Assembly: GCF_024749045.1 (NCBI RefSeq)
Contig: NZ_CP087184.1
Span: forward strand, 6,262,001 to 6,326,000
DNA: 64,000 nucleotides
Direction of reading: 5' to 3'
Source: Pseudomonas sp. B21-028
GTDB lineage: Bacteria; Pseudomonadota; Gammaproteobacteria; Pseudomonadales; Pseudomonadaceae
The notes beneath the pieces were generated by a model that worked only from the letters and a program-made list of their open reading frames with translations, ran no database searches and was not told where the DNA came from. Within the stretch, counting starts at the first letter, position 1, and each line of letters opens with the position of its first letter. Made by a program: the position numbers and the translations under genes. Shown here piece after piece: positions 29,966 to 38,497 of the stretch.

Positions 29966-30514
29966 TTACTTTTCTGTATTATCAGAAGGACTCCGCTTCG
30001 AGCCTACCGGACCTTCTAAAGCGCTTAGTATTTCAGGTTTATATTCGTTCGCTAATCGCCTAATGCCGGTGTTTGAAATATATTCAAGCGCTTTGCCATT
30101 CTCCCGAAAGTTAGTTTGCTGAGAGTTGAAATTTTTTTGTGCAGTTTTGGTGAGTGCAGTTCCCCCTGCGAGAATATGCAACTCAGTATTGGGATGTTTT
30201 TTAATGTCTGCAATGAACTTATTAACCTCTACGTTAGTAAGCTTTCTATCCATTGTTTTAACATCTACTCGACCCTCCACGGTTTTGGTTAAATCGCCTA
30301 GAGTTTCTGAAAGCATTGGTAAACTCGTGCCTGCTGCCGTTTCACAAAAACTAATCAAGGTTTCAACTTTGCCTTGCAAGGTATAATCAACACCTAAGTC
30401 CGACTGATTTGTTACAGAATGCCGGGTGAAGTCGAGACTGTTCTCTCGAATGGAGGCTCCAGCAATCGCTATTGCGAAGCGCATCTCTCCATCTTTTCCT
30501 TGGTTATTACTCAT
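29966..30514 (-). CDS. Putative PD-(D/E)XK nuclease-like protein
   Basis: The 182-residue protein has Asp43 in SDLGVDYTL and the pair Asp84-Val-Lys86 in GRVDVKTM. After these comes NKFIADIKK and a strand-plus-helix ending LHILAGGTALTKTAQ, the order seen in Mrr/restriction-endonuclease-like domains. The match is by eye and the Glu/Asp spacing is loose. It starts 4 bases after the gene at 30519-30932, so the two form an operon. Low GC suggests transfer. Alternative: a non-catalytic relative. Confidence 0.45.
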   Translation of the reverse strand: MSNNQGKDGEMRFAIAIAGASIRENSLDFTRHSVTNQSDLGVDYTLQGKVETLISFCETAAGTSLPMLSETLGDLTKTVEGRVDVKTMDRKLTNVEVNKFIADIKKHPNTELHILAGGTALTKTAQKNFNSQQTNFRENGKALEYISNTGIRRLANEYKPEILSALEGPVGSKRSPSDNTEK

Positions 30515-30518
30515 GCGA

Positions 30519-30932
30519 TCACCCCAACATTACGATAGTTGATATTGAGGTGGCAAAATTGTCACGCTTCAGTTTGATTAGCTGATATGAACTAGAGATT
30601 ACTTGAAATTCGCTCATCAGGTTAGAAATGTCAGCCTCTGTCTGAAGGGCTTTAATTTTCTCTACACGCTCTGTCTCCAAAAGTTGGGTTAACATCGCTG
30701 TAATACAGTCCAAGGCATTACCAATCTGGTCCTCCTTCAGGCGTAATATTGTTGTGTACTCTTCAAATGAAGAGTCTTCATAAAGACTGGTCTCCTCGAA
30801 TAGATCCTCTTTAGAAAGATACTCAACCAGAGCATTATTTACGGAAGCTGTTAGGATAGTATTAGTTTCTGGCTCATATATTTTCCCACTTTCGTCAGAT
30901 GGAAATTCTACAAGCAAAAGCTGTTGCGACAT
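30519..30932 (-). CDS. Hypothetical acidic helical protein, partner of the nuclease-like gene
   Basis: The 137-residue protein has an acidic N-terminal half (EYLSKEDLFEETSLYEDSSF) and a helical, probably coiled-coil second half (about 70-125). No known motif was found. It is the first gene of the two-gene leftward operon. It could be a regulator, immunity or structural partner of the nuclease-like protein. Confidence 0.5.
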   Translation of the reverse strand: MSQQLLLVEFPSDESGKIYEPETNTILTASVNNALVEYLSKEDLFEETSLYEDSSFEEYTTILRLKEDQIGNALDCITAMLTQLLETERVEKIKALQTEADISNLMSEFQVISSSYQLIKLKRDNFATSISTIVMLG

Positions 30933-31269
30933 AAGAACCTCAGCATGAAGTGATCATATTTTGAAAGGCTCTTTGCCATTCGCCACAGACGATATAGCGC
31001 AGAAATTTCGATTTCGTCAAGAGACTTTTATTGCCAAGCGTAACTTTATTTCTGCAAATGGTATATTTGGAGCAACAACAAACATTAAGTATCATGGGAA
31101 ATATTTACAAGAGAATGAAGAAAGCGGAGAAGTGGTTGACGGAAGCTACACGCAAGCAGCAAGGGGCTGAGTCATTTCGATCAATCGCGTTAGCGGCTAC
31201 CGGTCAAACGCTTTTCTGGTAAAAAATGTTCTACCGACCTGCTCCGGCGCAGGACGAAAGGAGTAAAGG
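30933..31269. other. Gene-free stretch upstream of the two-gene operon
   Basis: No supported gene. The left part must hold the promoter of the leftward two-gene operon. Short open frames here have no ribosome site or recognisable content. Confidence 0.4.
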
Positions 31270-32169
31270 TATGCACCCATTAGCAGAAGACCTCCAAGCG
31301 TTGCAGACGCTGCTCTTGCCCGAGCGACAGGACGCTACACAACTGCGGACGATCTACCCTACACCTTGCATCGAAAGAAGCTGATTGACGAGTCAGAGGT
31401 TGCCGAGCTTCTTCAGTTCAGGGTTGGCTGTTCATCACGCCGAAATTTGTTGGATATGCAGAGCGCAAAGCAGCTTGCTGGATGACCTGCTCGACACAGA
31501 CCTTGAAGCTATCGAGGCCGAGCTAAAACAGCTCCTCCCAGCTGCGCCACAGGCCGAACCACGGCAATCCCCGAAACGTTCGCCATTGCCGCCGCAGTTT
31601 CCACGCACGTTGATTCGTCACGAACCCGAAAACACCCAGTGCGCCTGTGGCTGCCAACTTCAACGCATCGGCGAAGACGTCAGCGAGAGGCTGGATTACA
31701 CGCCGGGCGTTTTTACTGTCGAGCAACATGTGCGTGGCAAATGGGCCTGCCGTCAGTGCGAAACACTGATCCAGGCGCCGGTACCAGCCCAAGTTATCGA
31801 CAAAGGTATCCCAACCGCAGGCTTGCTAGCCCACGTCATGGTGGCCAAGTTTGCCGATCACTTGCCGCTGTACCGGCAGGAGAAAATCTTTGGTCGCGCC
31901 GGGCTGGCAATTGCTCGCTCGACCCTGTCGCAGTGGGTCGGACAAACCGGCGTGCGGCTTCAGCCATTGGTCGATGCACTGCGTGAGACCGTGCTGAAGC
32001 AGGATCGCTGCGCAGCGATAAGCGGGCGGCTGCAATCATGAGCCTGATCCAGTCGGCGCGCATGAATGGGCAGGATCCGTATACCTATCTCAAGGATGTG
32101 CTGATGCGGCTGCCGACCCAACGGGCCAGTGATATCACTAATTTGTTGCCGCAGAACTGCGGTAAATAG
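31270..32169 (+). pseudogene. IS66 family TnpC remnant
   Basis: 31480-32015 reads the N-terminal part of an IS66 transposase: LLDDLLDTDLEAIEAELKQLLP, a zinc-binding CACGCQ...CRQC segment, then LIQAPVPAQVIDKGIPT and KFADHLPLYRQEKIF. The middle, with the catalytic DDE residues, is deleted. At about 32018 the sequence jumps, out of frame, to the C-terminus (RAAAIMSLIQSARMNGQDPY, then LPTQRASDITNLLP, stop 32167-32169). The extreme N-terminus is also scrambled. No tnpA or tnpB gene remains. Confidence 0.8.
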
Positions 32170-32181
32170 TCTGGGCTAATC

Positions 32182-32631
32182 CTACAGCTGCTTCTCCAAA
32201 ACGATGGTGCGCTCCGCCCCATGAAACTCGTCGCGGACTTTCTGGTAACCCAACGCGGTATAAAACCTTTCAGCTGTAATCGACGATGGCACACGTACAG
32301 CTCCAATACCTGCGCTGGTAGCAGTTGTGTGAATGACATCCATCAAGTGCCGCCCGATACCGCCTTTCTGGTGAGCTGGGTCAACGAAAACACTTCTGAC
32401 GACATCACCGTCGAGACCGGCAGTGCCAATAACGTTTTCGCCCAATAAGGCAACGAAGACCATACGCTTCGTAAGCTGTATGGTGATGGCCTCAGCAGAA
32501 AAGCTCTGCTCAACCTGAGCGATCACATCAGGCGGATAGTCCTGTGAATTTGACTCACGCAGGGCGGCTATAACTACGCGGCTTATTGCTGCTGCATCTC
32601 TGCTCGTAGCGGGACGAACGTCGCATTCCAT
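32182..32631 (-). CDS. GNAT family N-acetyltransferase
   Basis: The 149-residue protein has the GNAT order: DVRPATSRDAAAISRV at the N-terminus, the core strand VIGTAGLDGD, VRSVFVDPAHQKGGIGRHLM with the acetyl-CoA loop QKGGIG, and the C-terminal FYTALGYQKV. It would transfer acetyl from acetyl-CoA to an unknown amine. It abuts the IS66 remnant and looks intact. Confidence 0.85.
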   Translation of the reverse strand: MECDVRPATSRDAAAISRVVIAALRESNSQDYPPDVIAQVEQSFSAEAITIQLTKRMVFVALLGENVIGTAGLDGDVVRSVFVDPAHQKGGIGRHLMDVIHTTATSAGIGAVRVPSSITAERFYTALGYQKVRDEFHGAERTIVLEKQL

Positions 32632-33120
32632 GCTGAGACCTCAATCCTAAAGGATTACAGCTTAGCGCATCGCAATGTGCCTTCCCCGGACGCTTACCAT
32701 ACTTCGTAACCATCACCGGCAGAGAACGACCCAATGCAGCCGGTGAGCGTCCCTGTCCCAGTAGGTCGGCAAAAGCTTAAGGGCTTGGGCTGCGGCCAAC
32801 CGAATGGTTCCAATGGCGGCATGCTTGATTCACGAGGAATACCTATGGTCTGACAACGCCCACTGAGAGGGCCAAAACGAGTGTTCCGGGAAAGCACTGC
32901 TAGATAAGCTGTCTTTAGGCTTGTTTGCCTTCGAAAATGGCAGCGGCCGAGGAAGGTTGCGCTGATTGCGACAGTTTTTAATCCCTGAGATCAACCCCAA
33001 CGACCGGCCGCATAACTGCTATACAGAGGAGGGATGGGCTGCGGATATGTATCAACGCCCCTCTGTTATCCCGCCCCCCGTACAACACTTCTCGCAGCCA
33101 ACGTTTGAGGACTAGGGAAT
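32632..33120. other. Gene-free stretch with repeat traces
   Basis: No supported gene. Near 32715-32780, pieces such as CCGGCAGAGAACGACCCAATGCAG and AGGTCGGCAAAAG resemble the GGCCGATTT/AACGACCC repeat family of this region, in decayed form. Confidence 0.4.
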
Positions 33121-33714
33121 ATGAGTATTTCACTTACACGAAGGAAAGTGATAATCGCGGGGGTCGGCGCGATGCTAACGGCATTTGTTCCGATAGCCAA
33201 TGCTGAGCCTGTTGGCATACCTGGCTTCAAAAAACACGCAAGACAACAACTCACGCCAGTCTGGTGCTGGGCAGCTGTTATTCAGACCCTACTGGACTAT
33301 CGGGGTATCGAGTGGAGCCAGCCTGAAATCGTCGCAGCCATGAAGGGGCATGTGACCATCGAAACAGCAACCGACTATGAGATGTCAGCATTCCTCAATT
33401 CGTGGGGATTCACTCATAAAGGCATACCCTGGCGATCATCAGCTAAATTTTCTAACGGATCGCCTTCGCCTGAATTGACTGTTTCCGAGCTACGAGACAA
33501 ACGCCCCATCATTCTGAAGTTGCGCCTGTCGCCGACCATGGATCACGTGGTAATCGCGTATGTCGCCAACGTGCTTGCAAGACCTGGACAGCATGACCAA
33601 CTGAACAGCGTTTACTACATCGATCCTGCTGACGGCGACATCCATCTGCTGACCGGAAAGCAGTACGTGTCGAAAGTAGTCGGACACTGGCTTGTCGATA
33701 TTGAGAGCGCTTGA
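33121..33714 (+). CDS. Exported papain-like cysteine protease (C39-like)
   Basis: The 197-residue protein has a Tat-type signal (SLTRRKVIIAG, cleavage after ANA at 28). The mature part has the papain-like triad: Cys49 in TPVWCWAA, His142 in MDHVVIAY and Asp168 in YYIDPADG. This is the layout of the peptidase C39-like/C70 group, several members of which are bacterial effectors or toxin-processing enzymes. AGGG lies before the ATG. Its substrate is unknown; export to the periplasm is inferred. Confidence 0.7.
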   Translation: MSISLTRRKVIIAGVGAMLTAFVPIANAEPVGIPGFKKHARQQLTPVWCWAAVIQTLLDYRGIEWSQPEIVAAMKGHVTIETATDYEMSAFLNSWGFTHKGIPWRSSAKFSNGSPSPELTVSELRDKRPIILKLRLSPTMDHVVIAYVANVLARPGQHDQLNSVYYIDPADGDIHLLTGKQYVSKVVGHWLVDIESA

Positions 33715-33733
33715 GACTCTAAATGTGACGCGA

Positions 33734-33762
33734 GCAGAATTCGGGGCTGCCCCAAATTCTGC
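33734..33762 (+). terminator. Hairpin after the protease gene
   Basis: GCAGAATT-C-GGGG pairs with CCCC-A-AATTCTGC around a four-base loop, 19 bases after the stop. There is no T run after it, so its role as a terminator is uncertain. Confidence 0.45.
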
Positions 33763-33909
33763 CTCGGCCGTATAGGTCAGCACTTCCCATTGCAGTGAGG
33801 CGGCAACACCAGCGACTGCCACTGATGTTGGTCCAATTGCCGTACTTACTGGCCTCGACCACGCTAAAGAGTCCTTCCCTCCCTTCGGCGACCAAAACCC
33901 CTTGTTCTA

Positions 33910-34095
33910 TTGCAAATCATCACGCTCGGGCTAATTCATATGGCCAGCTGTGCGGTGATCTATCTCATCGTAGGGTTCGGCGCGCACATAGTTCTTCGGA
34001 CGAGACCATCGCCAGCCAAATGGGTCAGTCGCACCTCAGGAACAACGATAGTGTTTATCGCTGTAGGTTTGCTCGCCGAGCGGATGCTGGGATAG
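33910..34095 (+). pseudogene. LysE/RhtB exporter, C-terminal remnant
   Basis: The readable 61 residues (IITLGLIHMASCAVIYLIVG, GAHIVLR, then GTTIVFIAVGLLAERML) match the last two membrane helices of LysE-family amino-acid exporters. The rest of the gene is absent upstream, and only a TTG could start it. Confidence 0.5.
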
Positions 34096-34280
34096 CGACG
34101 AGAGTCTGCTATCGACAGCTATGAGTCGATAGCGGTCGGCCTAGCGGTGCATTGGCAGCAGGGATCAGGGTGATGGGGGCTTCGATGCTGATCACTAGCG
34201 ACAGCAGAGATTTCCTGTGTTATCGCTGATACGCTATTGTTAACGAACACCTGTTGGCCGCCAATACACAGGGGCGTGAG

Positions 34281-34994
34281 ATGGATATCAAAGAATTTTG
34301 CCTTGCTCATGGATTTGATATGAGCAAATGTGGAGTCGCGTTAGGCGGTGGTGGTTTTGGAATGACAGAGTTGAAAACCTCACCTGTCGAATTTTTGACC
34401 TTGGCGGAAGATGATTTTGAACGGGGCGGTTTGGCGGCTCTCGTCAATGCAACGACCAATGCAAAACGCGCCATTGCCTGTCAGTTTGATCAGTTGTTGA
34501 TCTCTTTTGGTTACTCGTCACTTCGATGGAATGTGCCGAAGAAGATCGAACGGCTAAGGGCACTTGGGTTATTGGCGCCGAGTCTGTTGCGTAAAGTCGT
34601 CGATATACGAAATATTCTTGAGCACGAGTATGCGACTCCTGAGCTTGGAAAAGTTGAAGAGGCGTTGGATATCGCGAGTCTATTTGTTATGTCCGCCTCA
34701 GCTATGTTCATTCCATTCGATGACGTCTTGGAGTTTTCGCTTCCTGACTTGAGCGTGACAGAGAGTTCTGTCACTCGTATCTCGGCAGGACTGAATCGCG
34801 AGTCCGGCAGGGTTTTTTACACTGTCTACGCTTATGAGCCTGGGGAGTATGCCGAGCATTGCGTCGGTCAGTGTGAGATTCAATCAGGACATGTCTTGTT
34901 CGAGGCAATGGTGAAGCTTTCCGCTTCGCTGATGCTTCGATACAAGGTAAACCAAGCGCTCCGTGATTTTGAAGCTGCGTATGCCAAGCTATGA
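34281..34994 (+). CDS. Hypothetical protein with a HEPN-like RX4H motif
   Basis: The 237-residue protein starts MDIKEFCLAHGFDM behind AGGGGCGTGAG; codons further up are less likely. The segment LLRKVVDIRNILEHEY places Arg110-Asn111 and His115 in the R(N)X4H arrangement of HEPN ribonuclease-like domains. It sits in a helical region flanked by another helix (ALDIASLFVMSASAM). The C-terminal 100 residues are not recognised. It stands alone, without an obvious nucleotidyltransferase partner. A role in defence is conjecture. Confidence 0.45.
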   Translation: MDIKEFCLAHGFDMSKCGVALGGGGFGMTELKTSPVEFLTLAEDDFERGGLAALVNATTNAKRAIACQFDQLLISFGYSSLRWNVPKKIERLRALGLLAPSLLRKVVDIRNILEHEYATPELGKVEEALDIASLFVMSASAMFIPFDDVLEFSLPDLSVTESSVTRISAGLNRESGRVFYTVYAYEPGEYAEHCVGQCEIQSGHVLFEAMVKLSASLMLRYKVNQALRDFEAAYAKL

Positions 34995-35031
34995 ATCGTT
35001 GAATTAGAGTTGGGCTTGAAGGGGCGGCAAT

Positions 35032-35201
35032 CGGCCCAGAGTGTGTAAAAACGCTTCGCCAAAATTGAAGTGTGCGCGTCTACGTTAAATCTGAAATTTA
35101 TCTGCATGCCAGCAGATGTGGATTTCGCGTAGAAGCGCAATTTTCAGTTCGATTTTGAGTAACTGCCGCGCTCAAAAGCGTTTTTTACACAGCCTCGGCC
35201 G
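35032..35201. mobile_element. MITE (170 bp) with IS1182-type ends and a large internal hairpin
   Basis: The ends CGGCCCAGAGTGTGTAAAA (left) and CGGCCGAGGCTGTGTAAAA (right, other strand) are both continued by (A)ACGCTT. They match the end of the insertion element at 25462. Inside, GCGCGTCTACGTTAAATC pairs with GATTTCGCGTAGAAGCGC, and ATCTGC pairs with GCAGAT at the tip. There is no coding capacity. It is best explained as a non-autonomous element moved by the IS1182-type transposase. Confidence 0.7.
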
Positions 35202-35343
35202 GTTTCAGCCCTTCACGACGGTCAGAATTCAGCCAGTTGTGATCTTTGTTGGAGCGGGCTTACCCACAAGGAGGCTGCTTGAGCAACGCACATACTCTTT
35301 GAGCTGTGTCATCTGCGCTATCGGGAACAACTATTGAAAATGC

Positions 35344-35520
35344 CTATATGTGCTCAAGGTGCAGGATGAGCGTGTATTTGCCCACCAACAGATCCCAGTA
35401 GCGCTGGTCCAGGCCATCAAGCTTCTCTTTCCAGCGACCGCCCAACCCTTGCTCAAGAACCCGGGCCACGTCCTTGAAAAGTTTCCAGTCGGCTTTTTCT
35501 GATACTTCAATCGTCGCCAT
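35344..35520 (-). CDS. Small protein of 58 residues, perhaps truncated
   Basis: The reverse strand encodes MATIEVSEKADWKLFKDVAR, then GGRWKEKLDGLDQRYWDLLV and a short end HLEHI. GAGGTGACGC precedes the ATG. The sequence looks like the N-terminal part of a small Pseudomonas protein of the DUF3630 kind that normally runs on beyond this point, so a premature end is likely. The function is unknown. Confidence 0.55.
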   Translation of the reverse strand: MATIEVSEKADWKLFKDVARVLEQGLGGRWKEKLDGLDQRYWDLLVGKYTLILHLEHI

Positions 35521-35577
35521 GCGTCACCTCACCACAAACAGTCCCCGATTCTGGTGGCTCTTGCGGATAGCCGCAAC

Positions 35578-35616
35578 GGGTCGTTTGCTGCCCCTCACGA
35601 CAGGCAGAAATCGGCC
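35578..35616. repeat. 39-base repeat, copy 2 (inverted)
   Basis: The exact reverse complement of 29232-29270. The pair bounds 6.3 kb that include the nuclease-like operon, the IS66 remnant, the GNAT, protease and HEPN-like genes and the MITE. Confidence 0.8.
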
Positions 35617-35786
35617 CCAAGCAGTCGGTGGACAGACCAGTGGCAAATAAGTGGTGCCCTGCTACCCTCTTACCATAGTCGGGCTTGCCGTCACTCCTGT
35701 CACGTTCCCCTCGATAGACCTCGCGCTACCGCGACAAGAAACGCGATATGGCATTTCACCTAATGAGAGAGTATTAGGATAGCGCC

Positions 35787-36146
35787 ATGAAATTTCGATG
35801 CCCTAGCTGTGGTTATATCGCAGACTCCCTTCCGCCCACCCATAGGTGTCCTACGTGTGACAAATTTTCCCACGAATGGCTGAGTTATGATTGGGAAAGC
35901 TTTGCCTTAATGAAGCGTCGACATATTGGATATAACCTTTTAATCATTGGCGTGGCTCTAATCAATTTTCTTGCAGCGATTACCTCAAAATCAACCGATG
36001 CGCGCCAGTGGCTGTTCAACTTATTATTTATTCCAGCAGTGATCAGTTTATTTTATTGTCGAGAACAGCTTAAAAAGAAATCGGAGTATGAAGGGCATAG
36101 AGGCAGTGCTGCACGTCCCTGGTTTATTGGTGGTTGGGGTCTCTAA
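35787..36146 (+). CDS. Zinc-ribbon membrane protein
   Basis: The 119-residue protein has a rubredoxin-like N-terminal ribbon (CPSCGY at 5-10, CPTCDKF at 21-27) and two hydrophobic segments (about 47-65 and 75-90). It would sit in the inner membrane with a cytoplasmic metal-binding head. The family is not recognised. It lies alone. Confidence 0.6.
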   Translation: MKFRCPSCGYIADSLPPTHRCPTCDKFSHEWLSYDWESFALMKRRHIGYNLLIIGVALINFLAAITSKSTDARQWLFNLLFIPAVISLFYCREQLKKKSEYEGHRGSAARPWFIGGWGL

Positions 36147-36470
36147 AGCGGCTAATAACCCGTATATGGACTCTCACCGCAAGTGATTGGCAATGCTTTC
36201 CAACCCTGTCGTCAGTGCGATTGCATCGCATGCCTAGTCTGTCGTTCGCCCCGGCCAGTCGTCGTTTATGGACGATCGCAGATAGTTCAAGCAGTGAACG
36301 ACCGTAAAGGGGCAATTGCAGTCCTCCAGTGCTTGGCTAGTGCCCCCTAAGTGCTCCGTTAGTAGACCGGGGACCTAGGAACCCGGCGCGCCCGAGGGCG
36401 CCCTGCGCACAGCTATCATCAGTATTTGAGCCGCGCCCGGATTTCCTAGGCTTTGCGGCCGCCTTGGATC
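36147..36470. other. Gene-free stretch before the secretion locus
   Basis: No gene is seen. A GC-rich patch near 36365-36470 has several short palindromes (CCTAGG twice, GGCGCGCC, GCGGCCGC). Confidence 0.4.
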
Positions 36471-36506
36471 CCTCTGTGGGAGCGAGCCTGCTCGCTCCCA
36501 CAGAGG
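36471..36506. repeat. Tight REP palindrome at the T6SS border
   Basis: The arms CCTCTGTGGGAGCGAG and CTCGCTCCCACAGAGG are perfect and separated by only four bases. This differs from the spaced REP doublets elsewhere and looks like a collapsed pair. Confidence 0.85.
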
Positions 36507-36908
36507 GGAGTGGTGTTGGGGAAATTGCGCTTCGAAGACGGCAGCCCCATCAGTTCATTAACCACTGAGGAGCGCCCTCACCTTTATAAGCAAGTAAATG
36601 CAACACCCTACCCGTAAGAAATTGTAACTTCTCAAAAGCCCACCCAATAGTTAACGGAAAGTTACCTCACATCTCAAAGTACCTTTTGATGAACTCTTTT
36701 ACAGAATAATCCTACATCCCTCATTTTTTATTTTTGGCATTCTTCGCACCGAATCGCGGCTCCATGTTTGATTGAGCTGTGTTTCGAAGCATTCGGCTAT
36801 GCGATGCGAAATTTCCTACATGTAACGCTGAAAATACGCATTGAAGTTCGTAGCCATTTGCTGACTGCCGAAAGTTCCAATAACCGTACCACCCCAAAAG
36901 GCCATGGA
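36507..36908. promoter_or_regulatory. Leader region of the T6SS operon
   Basis: This AT-richer stretch must hold the promoter for the long tss operon. No clear sigma-54 (GG-N10-GC) site could be placed by eye. The reading frame of tssA extends back to 36768, but that part does not look like TssA. Confidence 0.4.
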
Positions 36909-38465
36909 TTGTCCTACGCAAACAAACTGTCCGCCCATTACCTGGATCTCGCCAGAACACCTGTTTCCAAGGACAGCTTCGCGGGTGTGGACGTACGTTT
37001 TTCAAATGAATTCGAAGCGTTGGAATGCGAACTGGGGAAAGCCCAATCAGTTCATGCGTGCGGTCACGTCGATTGGTTGAAGGTCCTTGAACAAAGTGAA
37101 GCCCTGTTGCGCACCCAGTCGAAAGATTTGCGAGTGGCGGCTTGGCTGACATGGGCGTTGTATCAGCGCGAATCTTTCCAGGGTCTGTTGGCCGGCCTCT
37201 GCCTCCTGCACTACCTGTGCAATCACCATTGGGCCGAGATCCATCCCGCCAAGGCAAGAACCCGTGCAGCCAGTTTCAGTTGGCTGTTACCTCGCCTGGA
37301 ACAGGCGCTGGGCGACGATGTGGCGATCAAAGAGCAGTTGCTGTTGTTCCGCCATCTGCTGGAACAGCTTGAAGGCCTTGAGACCGTGTGCACCGCTCAC
37401 CTCGGGAATGAAGCTCCCCTGATATTGCCGTTGAGCCGCCGGCTAGAAAACATGATCCGGCGCGTTACCGAGCATTCGTCAGCACCCGCGGCCATCGAAA
37501 CGGTGGTGGCCCAGGTGAAGCAAGCCGCCACTCAACTGCTCAGCCCTGTCACTCATATCGAAACCGAAAAAGAAGCCCATAAGGCGCTACGTGCCCAACA
37601 GGATAGTGCGCGTTCGCTGTGCGCCTGGTGGCTCAAGCAAAAAGCTACCGACGTGCGGGCCCTGCGGCTGAATCGCGTCTTGCCCTGGCTGGCCATCGAT
37701 GCAGTACCCGAGCACAACGCCGAACAGATCACCCTGTTGCGCGGGCTGCCGCCGGACAAGCTCAAGGGTTATCAAGACAGCCTCCAACGGGGCAATTATG
37801 CGGATCTGCTGGTGGAGATCGAGGCCAGCCTGGCGAAAGCGCCGTTCTGGCTCGACGGCCAGAGGCTCGCCTGGGAATGCCTGCAAGGCCTCGGTGCTGA
37901 GCTGGCCATGCGTGAGCTGGAGATCCATTTCGCGCTGTTCATCCAGCGTCTGCCGGGCATTGTCGAACTGCGCTGGCATGACAGCGTCCCGTTCGCCGAT
38001 CCCGCCACCCGGACGTGGATTGCGGCTCAGATCATGCCCCATCTGCAATACCCCAGCGCCTCGCCCGCCGTCGATGTAGCCGACAAACAGGCGCCATGGG
38101 AGCTGGCTTTGGAAGAAGCTCAGGCAATCGTACTCAGGGAGGGGCTCAAAACTGCCGTGCAGTCGCTCCGGCAGGGCATGCAGGCCGCCAACGGTGCTCG
38201 CGAGCGGTTTCTCTGGCGGTTCGCAATGGCCCGGCTGTGCTTTTCGGCCAAGAAATACGATCTCGCCAAGGTCCAGCTCGAAGCACTCGATCAAAGGCTG
38301 CAAAACCCGGAGTTGAACGCGTGGGAGCCCGAACTGGCATTGCAAATATTGCATCTGCTGCACCACTGCTGCGAGTTGCTGCCGCAGAACCACCCCGTGC
38401 GCGAACGCAAGGAAGAGACATTCCGCAGGTTGTGTCACCTCGACCTGGAACGGGTCATTGAATAG
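36909..38465 (+). CDS. tssA: Type VI secretion protein TssA (HSI-II type)
   Basis: The 518-residue protein is taken from the TTG at 36909 (SYANKLSAHYLDLARTPVSK). It is preceded by AAAAGG and matches the start and length expected for the long TssA form. TssA proteins sit at the baseplate and then at the distal sheath end to guide assembly. The N-terminal part (about 40-200, WLTWALYQRESFQGLLAGL) carries the ImpA-N type region. It is the first gene of a rightward operon; tssB follows after 32 bases. The start is the least certain part. Confidence 0.85.
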   Translation: MSYANKLSAHYLDLARTPVSKDSFAGVDVRFSNEFEALECELGKAQSVHACGHVDWLKVLEQSEALLRTQSKDLRVAAWLTWALYQRESFQGLLAGLCLLHYLCNHHWAEIHPAKARTRAASFSWLLPRLEQALGDDVAIKEQLLLFRHLLEQLEGLETVCTAHLGNEAPLILPLSRRLENMIRRVTEHSSAPAAIETVVAQVKQAATQLLSPVTHIETEKEAHKALRAQQDSARSLCAWWLKQKATDVRALRLNRVLPWLAIDAVPEHNAEQITLLRGLPPDKLKGYQDSLQRGNYADLLVEIEASLAKAPFWLDGQRLAWECLQGLGAELAMRELEIHFALFIQRLPGIVELRWHDSVPFADPATRTWIAAQIMPHLQYPSASPAVDVADKQAPWELALEEAQAIVLREGLKTAVQSLRQGMQAANGARERFLWRFAMARLCFSAKKYDLAKVQLEALDQRLQNPELNAWEPELALQILHLLHHCCELLPQNHPVRERKEETFRRLCHLDLERVIE

Positions 38466-38497
38466 GCCTCCGGGTCCCCATTGTAAGGAGAAAAATC

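Noticed and set aside
30961..31222. Two short overlapping open frames upstream of the nuclease-like operon
   Set aside because: Non-ATG or unsupported starts, no ribosome site, and no protein-like pattern.
36376..36470. Cluster of CCTAGG, GGCGCGCC, GCGGCCGC and GGATCC sites, as in a cloning linker
   Set aside because: The sites are spread over about 95 bases with no vector-like sequence around them. GC-rich palindromes are common by chance in this genome.
36733..36748. TTGGCATTCTTCGCAC as a sigma-54 promoter for the T6SS operon
   Set aside because: The spacing between GG and GC is 8 bases, not 10, and the -12 half is poor.
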